A stretch of 35,332 nt of DNA from Dehalococcoidia bacterium (lineage in GTDB: Bacteria > Chloroflexota > Dehalococcoidia > Tepidiformales > Tepidiformaceae): NCBI GenBank assembly GCA_022451885.1, contig JAKUNN010000006.1:1-35332 (forward strand), read 5' to 3'. Positions 15,100 to 23,795 of the stretch are shown one piece after another. Position numbers and translations under genes: made by a program. The first letter of the stretch is position 1. Each line of letters opens with the position of its first letter. The notes under the pieces were generated by a model. The model was given only the letters and a program-made list of their open reading frames with translations. It was not told where the DNA came from and searched no databases.

Positions 15100-17055
15100 A
15101 TGCCAGTATATTTTTTAGTTACTGAAGCTGGTGTTCCATCAATAAGTGAAGGAATTCTATGGGCTATTTTAGGAATTCCAGTATTTGCCTTTCTAATCAT
15201 TTTTGGTTTACGACAACGTATTCCTGAGTTGACGTCAGGATATATAAGCATAGGTGCTATTGCTGCCACACTTGTGCTATCTATCGTTGTGCTTTTCAAC
15301 GTTATTGGTGCGGATGGTGGTATTGCTATTCATACGCACAATTGGTTATCAATCGGTGACTTCGATTTTAATTTAGGGGTTCGAGTTGATGGGTTGACTG
15401 CAATCATGTTGATTGTTGTTACCAGTGTGGCCACGCTAGTGCAGATTTACTCGCAAGGCTACATGCATGGAGATCCAGGATATAGGCGTTATTACGCGTA
15501 TATGAGTTTGTTTGCGACGTCAATGCTGGGCCTTGTCCTTGCTGACAACCTTCTTATGCTGTTTGTTTTTTGGGAATTGGTAGGCTTGTCCTCGTATCTT
15601 CTCATTGGGTTTTGGTTCCATAAGCCATCAGCCGCTGCTGCTGCGAAGAAGGCCTTCATAGTTACAAGAATTGGAGACCTTGGACTTTTAGCAGCATTGC
15701 TGTTGATTGGTACTCGTGCGTCGACTTTTCAAATAGATGCAATTCATGAACTTGTCCTCGCAGGTACGCTTGCCGGAACGACCTTAACACTTTTTGGTTT
15801 GGGTATTTTTGCCGGAGCAGTTGGGAAAAGCGCCCAATTTCCATTACATGTTTGGCTTCCTGATGCAATGGAAGGACCGACGCCAGTTTCTGCACTTATT
15901 CATGCAGCCACAATGGTGGCCGCAGGTGTGTATCTTGTGGCACGGTTTTTTCCAATATTCGAAGCGTCACCAGATGCGCGTGAAGTTGTTGCTTGGGTCG
16001 GTGCTATAACTGTTGCAATAGGTGCGTTGATAGCGTTAGTTCAGACTGATCTAAAACGTGTTTTGGCTTATTCCACAATCAGTCAACTTGGGTACATGAT
16101 GTTGGCCTTAGGTGTTTTTGGATATGGTGCTGCTGTTTTTCATTTATTTACACATGCATTCTTTAAAGCATTACTTTTCCTTGGTTCAGGATCCGTTAAT
16201 CATGCGACGAACACGTTTGATATGGGAAAAATGGGCGGATTACGTCACACAATGCCAATTACATTTATTACTTTCCTGATTGGTTCTCTTAGCCTTGCGG
16301 GGATTTTTCCGTTGGCAGGTTTCTTTTCCAAAGATGAAATTTTGGCAGAAGCTTGGATCGAAAATCGTACTTTGTATGGGATTGCTGCGATTGCTGCATT
16401 TTTGACTGCTTTATATATGTTCCGGGCTATTTTCCTCACTTTTTTTGGTGAATATAAAGGAGGGGAAGTGGTTCCAGAGGAAGATAAAAACATTCATTTT
16501 GATGGGATCCCATCAGTCCCTCATGAATCGTCTCGGGTGATGACAATACCGTTGTTAATACTTACGATTGGGGCGATTGGAGCTGGCTGGCTGGCTTTCG
16601 GACGTACCTTCCATGAATTTGTTGAAGCTGCTTTACCCGAACCACCGCACCACGTAGTTCCTTTTAGTTATGGTATTGCAATTTCCTCGAGTGTAATTGC
16701 TTTGTCAGGCATAGCAACAGCTTGGGTAATTTATCAAAAGAAGCTGATTCCAGCTTCAGAAATTTATAAAACTGCTTTCCCTTTTGCCCGTCTTTTTGAG
16801 CACAAATTTGGGTTTGACTGGCTATATGAAAAGATTTTTGTTACAAGGGTATTTCAGCAGTCTTGGAATCGACTAATTGAGCAGTTCGACACTAGGGTGG
16901 TAGATGCTGTTGTTAACGCATCTGGCACTATAGTTCTTGTGTTTGCCCAGGGTGTCCGTGTTGTTCAAAATGGTCAAGTTCAATTGTATGGAGTCGTATT
17001 GGGCGTTGGATTAATTGCCATCGTTATTATTGTCTTCATCGCAAACCCATTGTAG
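15100..17055 (+). CDS. nuoL: NADH-quinone oxidoreductase subunit L
   Basis: Antiporter-like proton-pumping subunit, 651 residues, with about 16 helices and the long lateral helix near the C-terminus (about 530-600). Key residues are present: Glu159 in FVFWELVGLSSYLLIGFW and Lys243 in AVGKSAQFPLHVWLPDAMEGPTPVSALIHAATMV, equivalent to E144 and K229 of E. coli NuoL. The YSTISQLGYM and FSKDEIL blocks are also normal. It begins 2 nt after the small DUF2007-like gene and ends 8 nt before the GTG of nuoM. Length and motifs indicate a complete, working subunit. Confidence 0.97.
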   Translation: MPVYFLVTEAGVPSISEGILWAILGIPVFAFLIIFGLRQRIPELTSGYISIGAIAATLVLSIVVLFNVIGADGGIAIHTHNWLSIGDFDFNLGVRVDGLTAIMLIVVTSVATLVQIYSQGYMHGDPGYRRYYAYMSLFATSMLGLVLADNLLMLFVFWELVGLSSYLLIGFWFHKPSAAAAAKKAFIVTRIGDLGLLAALLLIGTRASTFQIDAIHELVLAGTLAGTTLTLFGLGIFAGAVGKSAQFPLHVWLPDAMEGPTPVSALIHAATMVAAGVYLVARFFPIFEASPDAREVVAWVGAITVAIGALIALVQTDLKRVLAYSTISQLGYMMLALGVFGYGAAVFHLFTHAFFKALLFLGSGSVNHATNTFDMGKMGGLRHTMPITFITFLIGSLSLAGIFPLAGFFSKDEILAEAWIENRTLYGIAAIAAFLTALYMFRAIFLTFFGEYKGGEVVPEEDKNIHFDGIPSVPHESSRVMTIPLLILTIGAIGAGWLAFGRTFHEFVEAALPEPPHHVVPFSYGIAISSSVIALSGIATAWVIYQKKLIPASEIYKTAFPFARLFEHKFGFDWLYEKIFVTRVFQQSWNRLIEQFDTRVVDAVVNASGTIVLVFAQGVRVVQNGQVQLYGVVLGVGLIAIVIIVFIANPL

Positions 17056-17063
17056 GAGGGGTT

Positions 17064-18524
17064 GTGGAATTAACTGCTTTAGTCTTTCTTCCTGCTGCTG
17101 CTGCTGTATTAATACTTCTTTTGCCGCAGCGATATGCAAAAATTTCTAAGTGGATTGCATTAGCTGCCGCAATTGCTGCATTAGTCCTTTCGGTTGTGTT
17201 GTTCTTCTCTTTTGAGCATGGTGCAGGATACCAGTTTGTTGAACGCTATTCGTGGATACAAATAGCAGGATTTGATATTCAATATGCTTTAGGTGTAGAT
17301 GGTTTAAGTTTGCCTTTGGTTGTACTGACTACATTTTTAACAGTCGCAGCTGTATTAGTTTCGTTTCGTATAAATTTGCGAGAACGTGCGTACTTTGCTT
17401 CTTTATTGGTGCTTGCTACCTCTGTTCTTGGCGTGTTTACGGCACTCGATTTCTTAATGTTCTTCCTTTTCTGGGAACTTGAATTATTCCCTATGTTCTT
17501 GTTGATCACTATTTGGGGTTCAGGTAGGCGAGATTATTCAGCAACCAAGTTTGTACTTTACACCTTGGCTGGTTCGGCTTTCATGCTTGTTGGTATTTTG
17601 ACCCTTGCTTCATCGGCGGGAACATTTGACCTTGAAATACTGGCTTCCTCGGTCTTCGGGAGCACTATGATTCCTCTCTCTGTTGTTTTTGCATTTTTGT
17701 TTGTTGGATTTGCTGTGAAGTTACCGATAGTGCCATTACATACATGGTTGCCTGATGCGCATAGTGATGCACCAACTGCTGTATCGGTAATGCTTGCGGG
17801 GGTTCTTTTGAAGATGGGAGGTTACGGCATTATACGTACTTGTATAACGATCCTTCCCGATCAAGCTAAGGATTTTGATATCGTTTTTGCAACTATTGGC
17901 GCGTTAAGTGTCTTGTATGGTGCGTTTGTTACTTTCCGTCAAACCGATGTTAAACGTCTTATAGCCTATTCTTCGGTTAGTCATATGGGATTAGTTCTGC
18001 TGGGCCTTAGTGGTCTCGGTGTTACTGGATTAGCCGGTGCAACGTATCAGATGCTTGCCCATGGATTGATTACGGGGATGCTTTTTGTAGTTATAGGGTT
18101 AATGTACGATAGGACGCATACCAGAGAAATTTCCCAATTAGGTGGACTTGCTCGTCAGATGCCATTGCTTGCAACCGGTCTTGTGTTTGCTGGTTTTGCA
18201 AGTGTTGGATTACCATCACTTGCTGGTTTTATTGCGGAAATTACAATTTTCCTAGGTGCTTTCCAAGCATTTGAGTGGGCGGTTATATTAGCTATTTTTG
18301 GTGCGGTTCTTTCCGCTGGATATATTTTGTGGACGTTACAGCGTGTAGTTTTTGGGCCACCGAAATCTGAGTGGGATTCACTCACAGATCAAAATCAATG
18401 GTGGGAGCATGTTCCCGTATTGGGTTTGGCAGCTCTAATTGTGCTTTTGGGTGTATATCCTGCAATCATCACTGATATGTTAAATCCGACCTTGGAGTTT
18501 GTTGTGGCGAGGCTCAGTATATGA
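17064..18524 (+). CDS. nuoM: NADH-quinone oxidoreductase subunit M
   Basis: Second antiporter-like pump subunit, 486 residues and about 14 helices. Functional residues are Glu138 in FLFWELELFPMFLLI and Lys219 in AVKLPIVPLHTWLPDAHSDAPTAVSVMLAGVLLKMGGYG, matching E144 and K234 in E. coli. The start codon is GTG with a very strong AGGAGGGG just upstream. It overlaps nuoN by 4 nt (ATGA). Confidence 0.97.
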   Translation: MELTALVFLPAAAAVLILLLPQRYAKISKWIALAAAIAALVLSVVLFFSFEHGAGYQFVERYSWIQIAGFDIQYALGVDGLSLPLVVLTTFLTVAAVLVSFRINLRERAYFASLLVLATSVLGVFTALDFLMFFLFWELELFPMFLLITIWGSGRRDYSATKFVLYTLAGSAFMLVGILTLASSAGTFDLEILASSVFGSTMIPLSVVFAFLFVGFAVKLPIVPLHTWLPDAHSDAPTAVSVMLAGVLLKMGGYGIIRTCITILPDQAKDFDIVFATIGALSVLYGAFVTFRQTDVKRLIAYSSVSHMGLVLLGLSGLGVTGLAGATYQMLAHGLITGMLFVVIGLMYDRTHTREISQLGGLARQMPLLATGLVFAGFASVGLPSLAGFIAEITIFLGAFQAFEWAVILAIFGAVLSAGYILWTLQRVVFGPPKSEWDSLTDQNQWWEHVPVLGLAALIVLLGVYPAIITDMLNPTLEFVVARLSI

Positions 18525-19987
18525 ACCCCTTTGAACTAATTAGTCCACAGTTAGCTATCTTAATTGGCGCTGGTTTAATTCTTGTCTATGATGCCATTTT
18601 TCCTAAAGATAATCGTTATCTCCCCTGGATGGCATTGGCTGCGATTGCAGTATCTGTTTCGTTTGCCATTAGTTTGGCTGTGCGCGGAGAGTATCATGTC
18701 GGATTCGAAGGGACATACAGTGTAGATAAGTTTTCTGTTTTCTTTAGTGTGGTTTTTGCTGGGATAGGGGCTGCAGTGGTATTTGCTTCGATGAATTGGG
18801 TCGATCGGGTCGGTCGACGTAAATCCGAGTACTATGCTCTTCTTTTAACTGCCACTGCGGGTTTGATGTTTCTTGCTGGAGCAAGAGACTTAATAACTAT
18901 TTTTATTGCTCTAGAACTTTCCTCGATTCCTCAATATATATTAGCGGGTTGGGGTAAAGATGAGCGGTCAGGTGAATCTGGACTGAAGTATTTGTTACTC
19001 GGTTCAATAGCATCTGCGCTGCTACTTTTTGGTATGGCCTTGTTATATGGTTTGTCTGGTTCAACTTTTGTACCCGAGATTGCGACCTTTATCGGAGAAA
19101 ATGCTTCAGATAATCGTTCACTTCTGATTCTTGCAAGTACACTCATCATAGCTGGATTTGGTTTCAAAATGGCTTTAGTGCCTTTTCAGATGTGGGTTCC
19201 CGATGTTTATGAAGGTGCTCCCACACCAGTAGCAGCGTTTCTATCTGTTGGCTCGAAGGCGGCAGCATTTGCCGTTGTGCTGCGGATTTTCTTTGAAGGC
19301 CTTAATGCAGAAATACTTAGTAATGACTGGGCAATGATTTTTGCAGTTTTAGCTGCAATTTCAATGACTGTTGGAAATATATTTGCACTTGTTCAGTCCA
19401 ATATTAAAAGAATGCTGGGTTATTCTTCTGTTGCCCAAGCTGGTAATTTCGCCATCGGTTTAGCTGCTATAGCAGTTGTAGGTCAGGAGTTTACTTTAGC
19501 TGCAAGTGCTGTGCTGTTCTTTGTCGTGGCATATGCCTTTACAAATTTGGCTGTATTTATTGCAGTAATTGCTATTTCCCGCCATTTGGAGAGTGACGAT
19601 ATAAATGCTTATGAGGGGCTTGCGAAAAGCGCGCCTTTACTCGCTCTAGCCCTTGGAATTGCATTAATTTCACTCACGGGTATTCCTCCATCTGCAGGAT
19701 TTTGGGCGAAGTTATACATCTTTAATGCTGCTGCACAAGCAGATCTTGCCTGGCTAGTAATTGTTGCTGTGTTGAATTCTGTTCTTGCGGCTTTCTATTA
19801 CCTTCGAATTGTCCGTTTGATGTTTAGAAATGTAGAAGACCAGATTGGTTCAGCACCTTTTGCTATTCCAAAATCAATTGGCTTTGTATTAGGTATTACT
19901 GTGCTAGGTGTGCTTGTTTTTGGATTTTTCCCAACTCCAATAATTTCAGTTGCGCGCGAAGCAGCTGCGATTTTCTCGATTGGCTAG
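18521..19987 (+). CDS. nuoN: NADH-quinone oxidoreductase subunit N
   Basis: Third antiporter-like subunit, 488 residues and about 14 helices. Glu132 (IALELSSIPQYILAGW) and Lys216 (FGFKMALVPFQMWVPDVYEGAPTPVAAFLSVGSKAAA) are the expected pump residues. SNIKRMLGYSSVAQAGN is the broken-helix block shared with NuoL and NuoM. It is the last nuo gene. ybeY follows within 12 nt, so transcription probably continues into the dnaX-recO genes; no terminator is visible. Confidence 0.96.
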   Translation: MNPFELISPQLAILIGAGLILVYDAIFPKDNRYLPWMALAAIAVSVSFAISLAVRGEYHVGFEGTYSVDKFSVFFSVVFAGIGAAVVFASMNWVDRVGRRKSEYYALLLTATAGLMFLAGARDLITIFIALELSSIPQYILAGWGKDERSGESGLKYLLLGSIASALLLFGMALLYGLSGSTFVPEIATFIGENASDNRSLLILASTLIIAGFGFKMALVPFQMWVPDVYEGAPTPVAAFLSVGSKAAAFAVVLRIFFEGLNAEILSNDWAMIFAVLAAISMTVGNIFALVQSNIKRMLGYSSVAQAGNFAIGLAAIAVVGQEFTLAASAVLFFVVAYAFTNLAVFIAVIAISRHLESDDINAYEGLAKSAPLLALALGIALISLTGIPPSAGFWAKLYIFNAAAQADLAWLVIVAVLNSVLAAFYYLRIVRLMFRNVEDQIGSAPFAIPKSIGFVLGITVLGVLVFGFFPTPIISVAREAAAIFSIG

Positions 19988-19999
19988 TTGTTTCAAAAT

Positions 20000-20461
20000 A
20001 TGAACATCAATTTCATTACTGAATGTGATACGCAAGGTATAGATCTTAAGGATCTCCACTCACTAGCAGAAACTGTTTTAGCCAAAGAGTGTGAAGATGA
20101 TAGTGTTCAAGTGACGGTTTTACTGACTAGTGACGAAGTACTGAAAGAGCTTAATTTTAAGTTTTTTGGTATTGATGAACCGACTGATGTGCTTGCTTTT
20201 CCAGATACGATTCAAGATGATGTGTTTGTCTTTCCGCAACAATCATCTGATTCGTACTCACTTGGAGATATTGCGATAAGTGTTCCTAATGCGGGGCGGA
20301 AAGCATCGAATTCTATCTTTTCTTTGCAAGAGGAAGTAGCACACCTTTTAACGCATGCTTGTTTACATTTATGTGGGTTTGATCATGAAACCGCAAAAGA
20401 AACGCGAGTAATGCAGAAAAAAGAAGAAAACTATCTAAAAAGCACAAAAATACATACCTGA
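20000..20461 (+). CDS. ybeY: Endoribonuclease YbeY, rRNA maturation factor
   Basis: Zinc-dependent endoribonuclease acting in 16S rRNA 3'-end maturation and ribosome quality control. The hallmark HxxxHxxxxxH is present as HACLHLCGFDH near the C-terminus, together with the DEPTDVLAFP and LGDIAIS blocks. The track uses a TTG at 19988 directly after the nuoN stop; I prefer the ATG at 20000 (MNINFITECD, 153 residues). Family length is usual. It lies between nuoN and dnaX on the same strand. Confidence 0.92.
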   Translation: MNINFITECDTQGIDLKDLHSLAETVLAKECEDDSVQVTVLLTSDEVLKELNFKFFGIDEPTDVLAFPDTIQDDVFVFPQQSSDSYSLGDIAISVPNAGRKASNSIFSLQEEVAHLLTHACLHLCGFDHETAKETRVMQKKEENYLKSTKIHT

Positions 20462-20478
20462 CCCATATTTGTTTTCGG

Positions 20479-20484
20479 TATACT
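20479..20484 (+). promoter_or_regulatory. Candidate internal -10 (TATACT) before dnaX
   Basis: TATACT lies 26 nt before the preferred dnaX GTG. Transcription from it would start near 20491, just after the ATG at 20489, which argues against that ATG. No clear -35 is seen. A GGAGG ribosome site follows at 20501-20505, 4 nt before the GTG. Confidence 0.3.
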
Positions 20485-20509
20485 TTTTATGCTCGTCATT
20501 GGAGGGTTT

Positions 20510-21964
20510 GTGCTCTATAGCAAGTGGCGCCCAAAAGGGTTTGAAGAAGTGGTGGGTCAGGAACCCATTGTAACGACTTTAAGAAATGCGCTCAGTTCTG
20601 ATCAGGTTGCGCATGCCTACTTATTCTCAGGTCCCCGTGGAACTGGAAAAACTACTACTGCTCGTATTTTGGCAAAGGCTATCAATTGTGAAGATCTAAA
20701 CAATGGAGATCCTTGCAATCAGTGTAGTAGTTGTAATTCAATAAACGAGGATGTGGCTTTTGATCTCATAGAGATGGATGCTGCTAGTAATAGAGGGATC
20801 GATGATGTTCGTGATTTGCGGGAGCGCATTGCTTTTTCTCCATCTGTTATGAAGCACAAGGTGTATCTGCTAGATGAAGTACACATGTTGACGACAGGTG
20901 CTTTTAATGCACTTTTAAAAACATTAGAAGAGCCGCCATCGTATGCAATTTTCGTACTTGCAACAACTGAGTTGCATCAAGTCCCAGCGACAATTGTTTC
21001 TAGGTGTCAAAGGTTTGATTTTCGTAGGGTGCCTAATGACGCTATTGTGCAGCGGCTTGCTTTTATTGCGAAAGAAGAAGGTTGTACAATTTCTGAAGAA
21101 AGCTTAAGTGTAATTGCTCGACAGTCTCGAGGTGGGATGCGTGATGCTATTACAATGTTCGAGCAAGTAGTTGCGTTATTTGGCCTAACCCCCACCGTTG
21201 AAGAAGTAAATAATATGTTGGGGATCATAGAAGATGACAGAACTAATGAATTGGCAAGTGCGCTTGTTTCAGATGATCTTGTTCGAGCACTAGAGTTGTC
21301 TCGAGAGGTGTCTGATGATGGGTTAGATCTTACAAAATTTACGAAGGCAACAATAAATATTTTGCGTGAACGCTTACTTGTTACTGCGCGTTCTAAGGAC
21401 GTTGACTTAATCAGTCTTTCAAAACTTTCTCGTATCATCGCTAATCTTGCAGCTGCTGATTTTCGACGTGATCCGAGTGACGCGATCCCCCTAGAAGTAG
21501 CTTGCACGACAGCATTAATTGTAGAGCCTGAAAATTCAAGTATTAATAGTGTTCAAAAAGTGGACAATTCGGTGGCTACAACCAATAGTAATACTACTGG
21601 TAGCGCAAGGGATGTTCCTATTGAAGAGAGTGAGGAAGATCGTTTCATTCAGGCTTTGTACCAGAAATGTCGAGAAAAGGATGTAAAAGCCGGGGCGTGG
21701 TTAAATGGTTCTTGTGAGGTACTTTCCATGGATGGAAACATTTTGAAATTAGGATTTTATAAACCCTTCCATATGCAGAAAGTCGAAAATGAAGGGCGTA
21801 CTCTTGTAGAACAGCAGGCAAGTATTCTTTTAAAGCGCGATGTTACTCTGGAAGTACAGCTTGTTAATGATAAGAAGCCCCGGCGAGCACCTCAGCGGGG
21901 TCATTTAGCCAAAGCTGCTTTGGAGTTAGGTGCTAAGCCAGTTCATTTGGAAGGGAAGGATTAA
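20510..21964 (+). CDS. dnaX: DNA polymerase III subunit gamma/tau
   Basis: Clamp-loader ATPase of the replisome. LYSKWRPKGFEEVVGQEPIVTTLRNAL is the classic N-terminus, followed by GPRGTGKTTTARILAKA (Walker A), the zinc module with four Cys (C-x8-C-x2-C-x2-C in NCEDLNNGDPCNQCSSC), DEVHML (Walker B) and SRCQRFDFRRV (SRC arginine finger). A low-complexity Ser/Asn-rich linker (about 340-380) leads to a short C-terminal tau-like domain. The track's ATG (20489) has no ribosome site, while the GTG at 20510 has GGAGG, so I choose GTG (484 residues); family members with a few residues before LYxK keep the ATG possible. No slippery frameshift site was evident. It overlaps ybaB by 1 nt (TAATG). Confidence 0.94.
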   Translation: MLYSKWRPKGFEEVVGQEPIVTTLRNALSSDQVAHAYLFSGPRGTGKTTTARILAKAINCEDLNNGDPCNQCSSCNSINEDVAFDLIEMDAASNRGIDDVRDLRERIAFSPSVMKHKVYLLDEVHMLTTGAFNALLKTLEEPPSYAIFVLATTELHQVPATIVSRCQRFDFRRVPNDAIVQRLAFIAKEEGCTISEESLSVIARQSRGGMRDAITMFEQVVALFGLTPTVEEVNNMLGIIEDDRTNELASALVSDDLVRALELSREVSDDGLDLTKFTKATINILRERLLVTARSKDVDLISLSKLSRIIANLAAADFRRDPSDAIPLEVACTTALIVEPENSSINSVQKVDNSVATTNSNTTGSARDVPIEESEEDRFIQALYQKCREKDVKAGAWLNGSCEVLSMDGNILKLGFYKPFHMQKVENEGRTLVEQQASILLKRDVTLEVQLVNDKKPRRAPQRGHLAKAALELGAKPVHLEGKD

Positions 21965-22341
21965 TGGCAAAAAGTAGTGGTAGAAATAGATATTTGCGTC
22001 GTGGAGGTTCCAGAGGTGGTGGAACGTCACGTTCCGCACCACAGAATGCAGGACAAATGGCCGAGGCACAGGCACTTTTACAAAAAGCACAAGAAGAGCT
22101 TGCCGCGGAAACCGTTGAAGGGACTTCAGGTGGCGGAGCGGTTGTCATTACCATGAATGGAGAGCAGAAGATTACTAACGTTCATATAAATCCTGAGGTT
22201 ATCGATCCTGAAGACAGCGCTATGTTGGAAGATCTGGTCTTAGCTGCTATAAGGGATGCTTCTGATCGAGTTGCGCAGCTTCAATCGCAATCCCTGGGCT
22301 CATTGACTGCAGGTTTTAATATTCCCGGACTGAGTGATTAG
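21964..22341 (+). CDS. ybaB: YbaB/EbfC family nucleoid-associated protein with RG-rich N-terminus
   Basis: DNA-binding protein of 125 residues that forms dimers and coats the nucleoid. MAEAQALLQKAQEELAAETVEGTSGGGAVVITMNGEQKITNVHINPEVIDPEDSAMLEDLVLAAIRDA is the usual domain (helix, three strands, helix). Before it lies an extra ~30-residue basic, glycine-rich segment (SSGRNRYLRRGGSRGGGTSR) in place of the short Met/Gln-rich leader of typical members. It sits between dnaX and recR, its standard place, with a TAATG overlap with dnaX and an 8-nt overlap with recR. Confidence 0.93.
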   Translation: MAKSSGRNRYLRRGGSRGGGTSRSAPQNAGQMAEAQALLQKAQEELAAETVEGTSGGGAVVITMNGEQKITNVHINPEVIDPEDSAMLEDLVLAAIRDASDRVAQLQSQSLGSLTAGFNIPGLSD

Positions 22342-22954
22342 TAAGGTGAATAGTTTTAGCGGAGTTCCGGAGCCTTTAACGAGACTAATTAATGAACTTT
22401 CTAAGCTTCCGGGGATTGGTCCTAAATCTGCGCAAAGGCTGGCATTTCATTTATTGCGTTCGTCAGAGGAAACAACAAAAGCGTTGGTTATTGCTGTAGA
22501 AGATATGAAAAAACAAGTGGACTTATGCAGTATCTGTTTCCATATAACTGACAAGGACCCTTGTCAGTTATGTCAGGATGAAGAAAGGGACGAGTCGGTT
22601 TTGTGTGTAGTTGAACAGGCGCTTGACGTTATTGTTCTGGAGCGTACAGGTCAATATAGAGGTCGATATCATGTTTTACAGGGTGTGTTAAATCCTATGG
22701 AAGGTATTGGCCCCGAAGATCTAAGAATTAGTGAATTATTGCAGCGTGTGCAGTCAGGGAATATCGGAGAGGTAATTATGGCGACAAATCCTTCTCTTGA
22801 GGGCGAATCTACCGCTATGTATGTGCAACGTTTGCTTACGCCACACGGTGTCAGGATAACTCGTTTAGCTCGTGGCTTGCCATCAGGAGCTGATTTGGAA
22901 TATACCGATGAAATAACGCTGGCGCATGCTTTCGAGGGCCGTCAGACTTTTTAA
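22334..22954 (+). CDS. recR: Recombination mediator RecR
   Basis: Acts with RecO (and RecF) to load RecA onto SSB-coated DNA. The 206-residue protein contains the helix-hairpin-helix segment ELSKLPGIGPKSAQRLAFHLL, a C4 zinc finger with C65, C68, C77 and C80 (CSICFHITDKDPCQLC), and a Toprim domain (LCVVEQALDVIVLERTGQYRGRYHVLQGVLNPMEGIGPEDL). The start is GTG inside the end of ybaB; a second GTG at 22346 is possible. A perfect 13-bp inverted repeat sits in the zinc-finger codons. recO follows 2 nt after the stop. Confidence 0.96.
   Translation: MISKVNSFSGVPEPLTRLINELSKLPGIGPKSAQRLAFHLLRSSEETTKALVIAVEDMKKQVDLCSICFHITDKDPCQLCQDEERDESVLCVVEQALDVIVLERTGQYRGRYHVLQGVLNPMEGIGPEDLRISELLQRVQSGNIGEVIMATNPSLEGESTAMYVQRLLTPHGVRITRLARGLPSGADLEYTDEITLAHAFEGRQTF
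22544..22571. repeat. Perfect 13-bp inverted repeat inside recR
   Basis: ATAACTGACAAGG, a 2-nt spacer AC, and CCTTGTCAGTTAT. The 28-nt near-palindrome encodes residues 71-80 of RecR, within the zinc finger. It lacks a following T-run, so it does not look like an intrinsic terminator. Confidence 0.85.
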
Positions 22955-22956
22955 TT

Positions 22957-23727
22957 GTGACTAGTAGGGAACGTACTTATCGAATAGAGGGCATAATTAT
23001 CCGTCGTCGTAATATTGGCGAAGCTGACAGCATATTTACAATTTTTAGTAATACCCAAGGGAAGATTGATGCCGTTGCTCGGAGTATTCGTAAGCCGCGA
23101 AGTAAAATGCGAGGCCACCTTGAGACCATGGTGCAAAGTAGTCTATTCGTTGCTAGGGGGAGAAGTTTAGATATCCTTACGCAGGCCCAGACGATTGATT
23201 CGTATCAAGAAATTCGTGGGAATTTAGAAAAGAGTGCTGCCGCATTATATTGTTTTGAACTAGTTGATTTATTTGTGGAGAAAGGTGAACCATTGCCAGA
23301 ATTGTACAGAGGCTTAAAGCAGTTTCTAGAAGTTCTTAAAGCAACGAGCTCTCCTCTCTCTGTGCGCTATTTTGAGTTGTATTTGTTGAACCTGTTAGGT
23401 TATGAAGTGCGTGTATTCGAATGCGTTGTCTGTGATTCTCGCTTGCCTGAACAAACAGCTTTATTAGTGCCTGAGGCAGGTGGACTTGTATGTGGGAATT
23501 GTCGATTGAATACTGGTCCAGGGAGATTGATTCCTGTTCCTATAATTAAGCTTTTTCGCTTTGCTGCGAGAGTTAGCTTGGAAAATTATGTCACAATTCG
23601 TGTAACCGAGGAAAATTTGAATTTATTGCGCTTGGCCACCATTGATTTAATTCGTTACCACTTAGAGAGAGAACCAAAATCACAATATTTCCTAGAAAAT
23701 TTGCCTCCACCACCTCAAAAACCTTAA
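22957..23727 (+). CDS. recO: DNA repair protein RecO
   Basis: Partner of RecR in the RecFOR pathway; binds DNA and SSB. The N-terminal OB-fold starts with TYRIEGIIIRRRNIGEADSIFTIFSNTQGKIDAVARSIRKPRSKMRGHLETM, the usual RecO block. A zinc-binding insertion has Cys pairs in CVVCDSRLPEQTALLVPEAGGLVCGNC, followed by the C-terminal helical domain. It is 256 residues, the normal length, and starts with GTG only 2 nt after recR, so recR and recO are very likely co-transcribed. Confidence 0.93.
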   Translation: MTSRERTYRIEGIIIRRRNIGEADSIFTIFSNTQGKIDAVARSIRKPRSKMRGHLETMVQSSLFVARGRSLDILTQAQTIDSYQEIRGNLEKSAAALYCFELVDLFVEKGEPLPELYRGLKQFLEVLKATSSPLSVRYFELYLLNLLGYEVRVFECVVCDSRLPEQTALLVPEAGGLVCGNCRLNTGPGRLIPVPIIKLFRFAARVSLENYVTIRVTEENLNLLRLATIDLIRYHLEREPKSQYFLENLPPPPQKP

Positions 23728-23755
23728 TGCGAAACCATATTTTGGCAAGAAACGG

Positions 23756-23789
23756 TAGAATAAACGTCTATTGATTTTTTCTTGAGAGG
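23756..23789 (+). promoter_or_regulatory. Candidate -10 (TAGAAT) and ribosome site for the FmdB-like gene
   Basis: TAGAAT at 23756-23761 lies 34 nt before the ATG, and GAGAGG at 23784-23789 sits 6 nt before it. A TTGGCA upstream is only 8 nt away, too close for a -35. The recO to fmdB gap (68 nt) shows no terminator. Confidence 0.3.
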
Positions 23790-23795
23790 TAGATC

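Noticed and set aside
21007-21507. 166-codon ORF antisense to dnaX
   Set aside because: Low-complexity Ser/Arg-rich translation typical of a reverse-frame shadow; dnaX is certain here.
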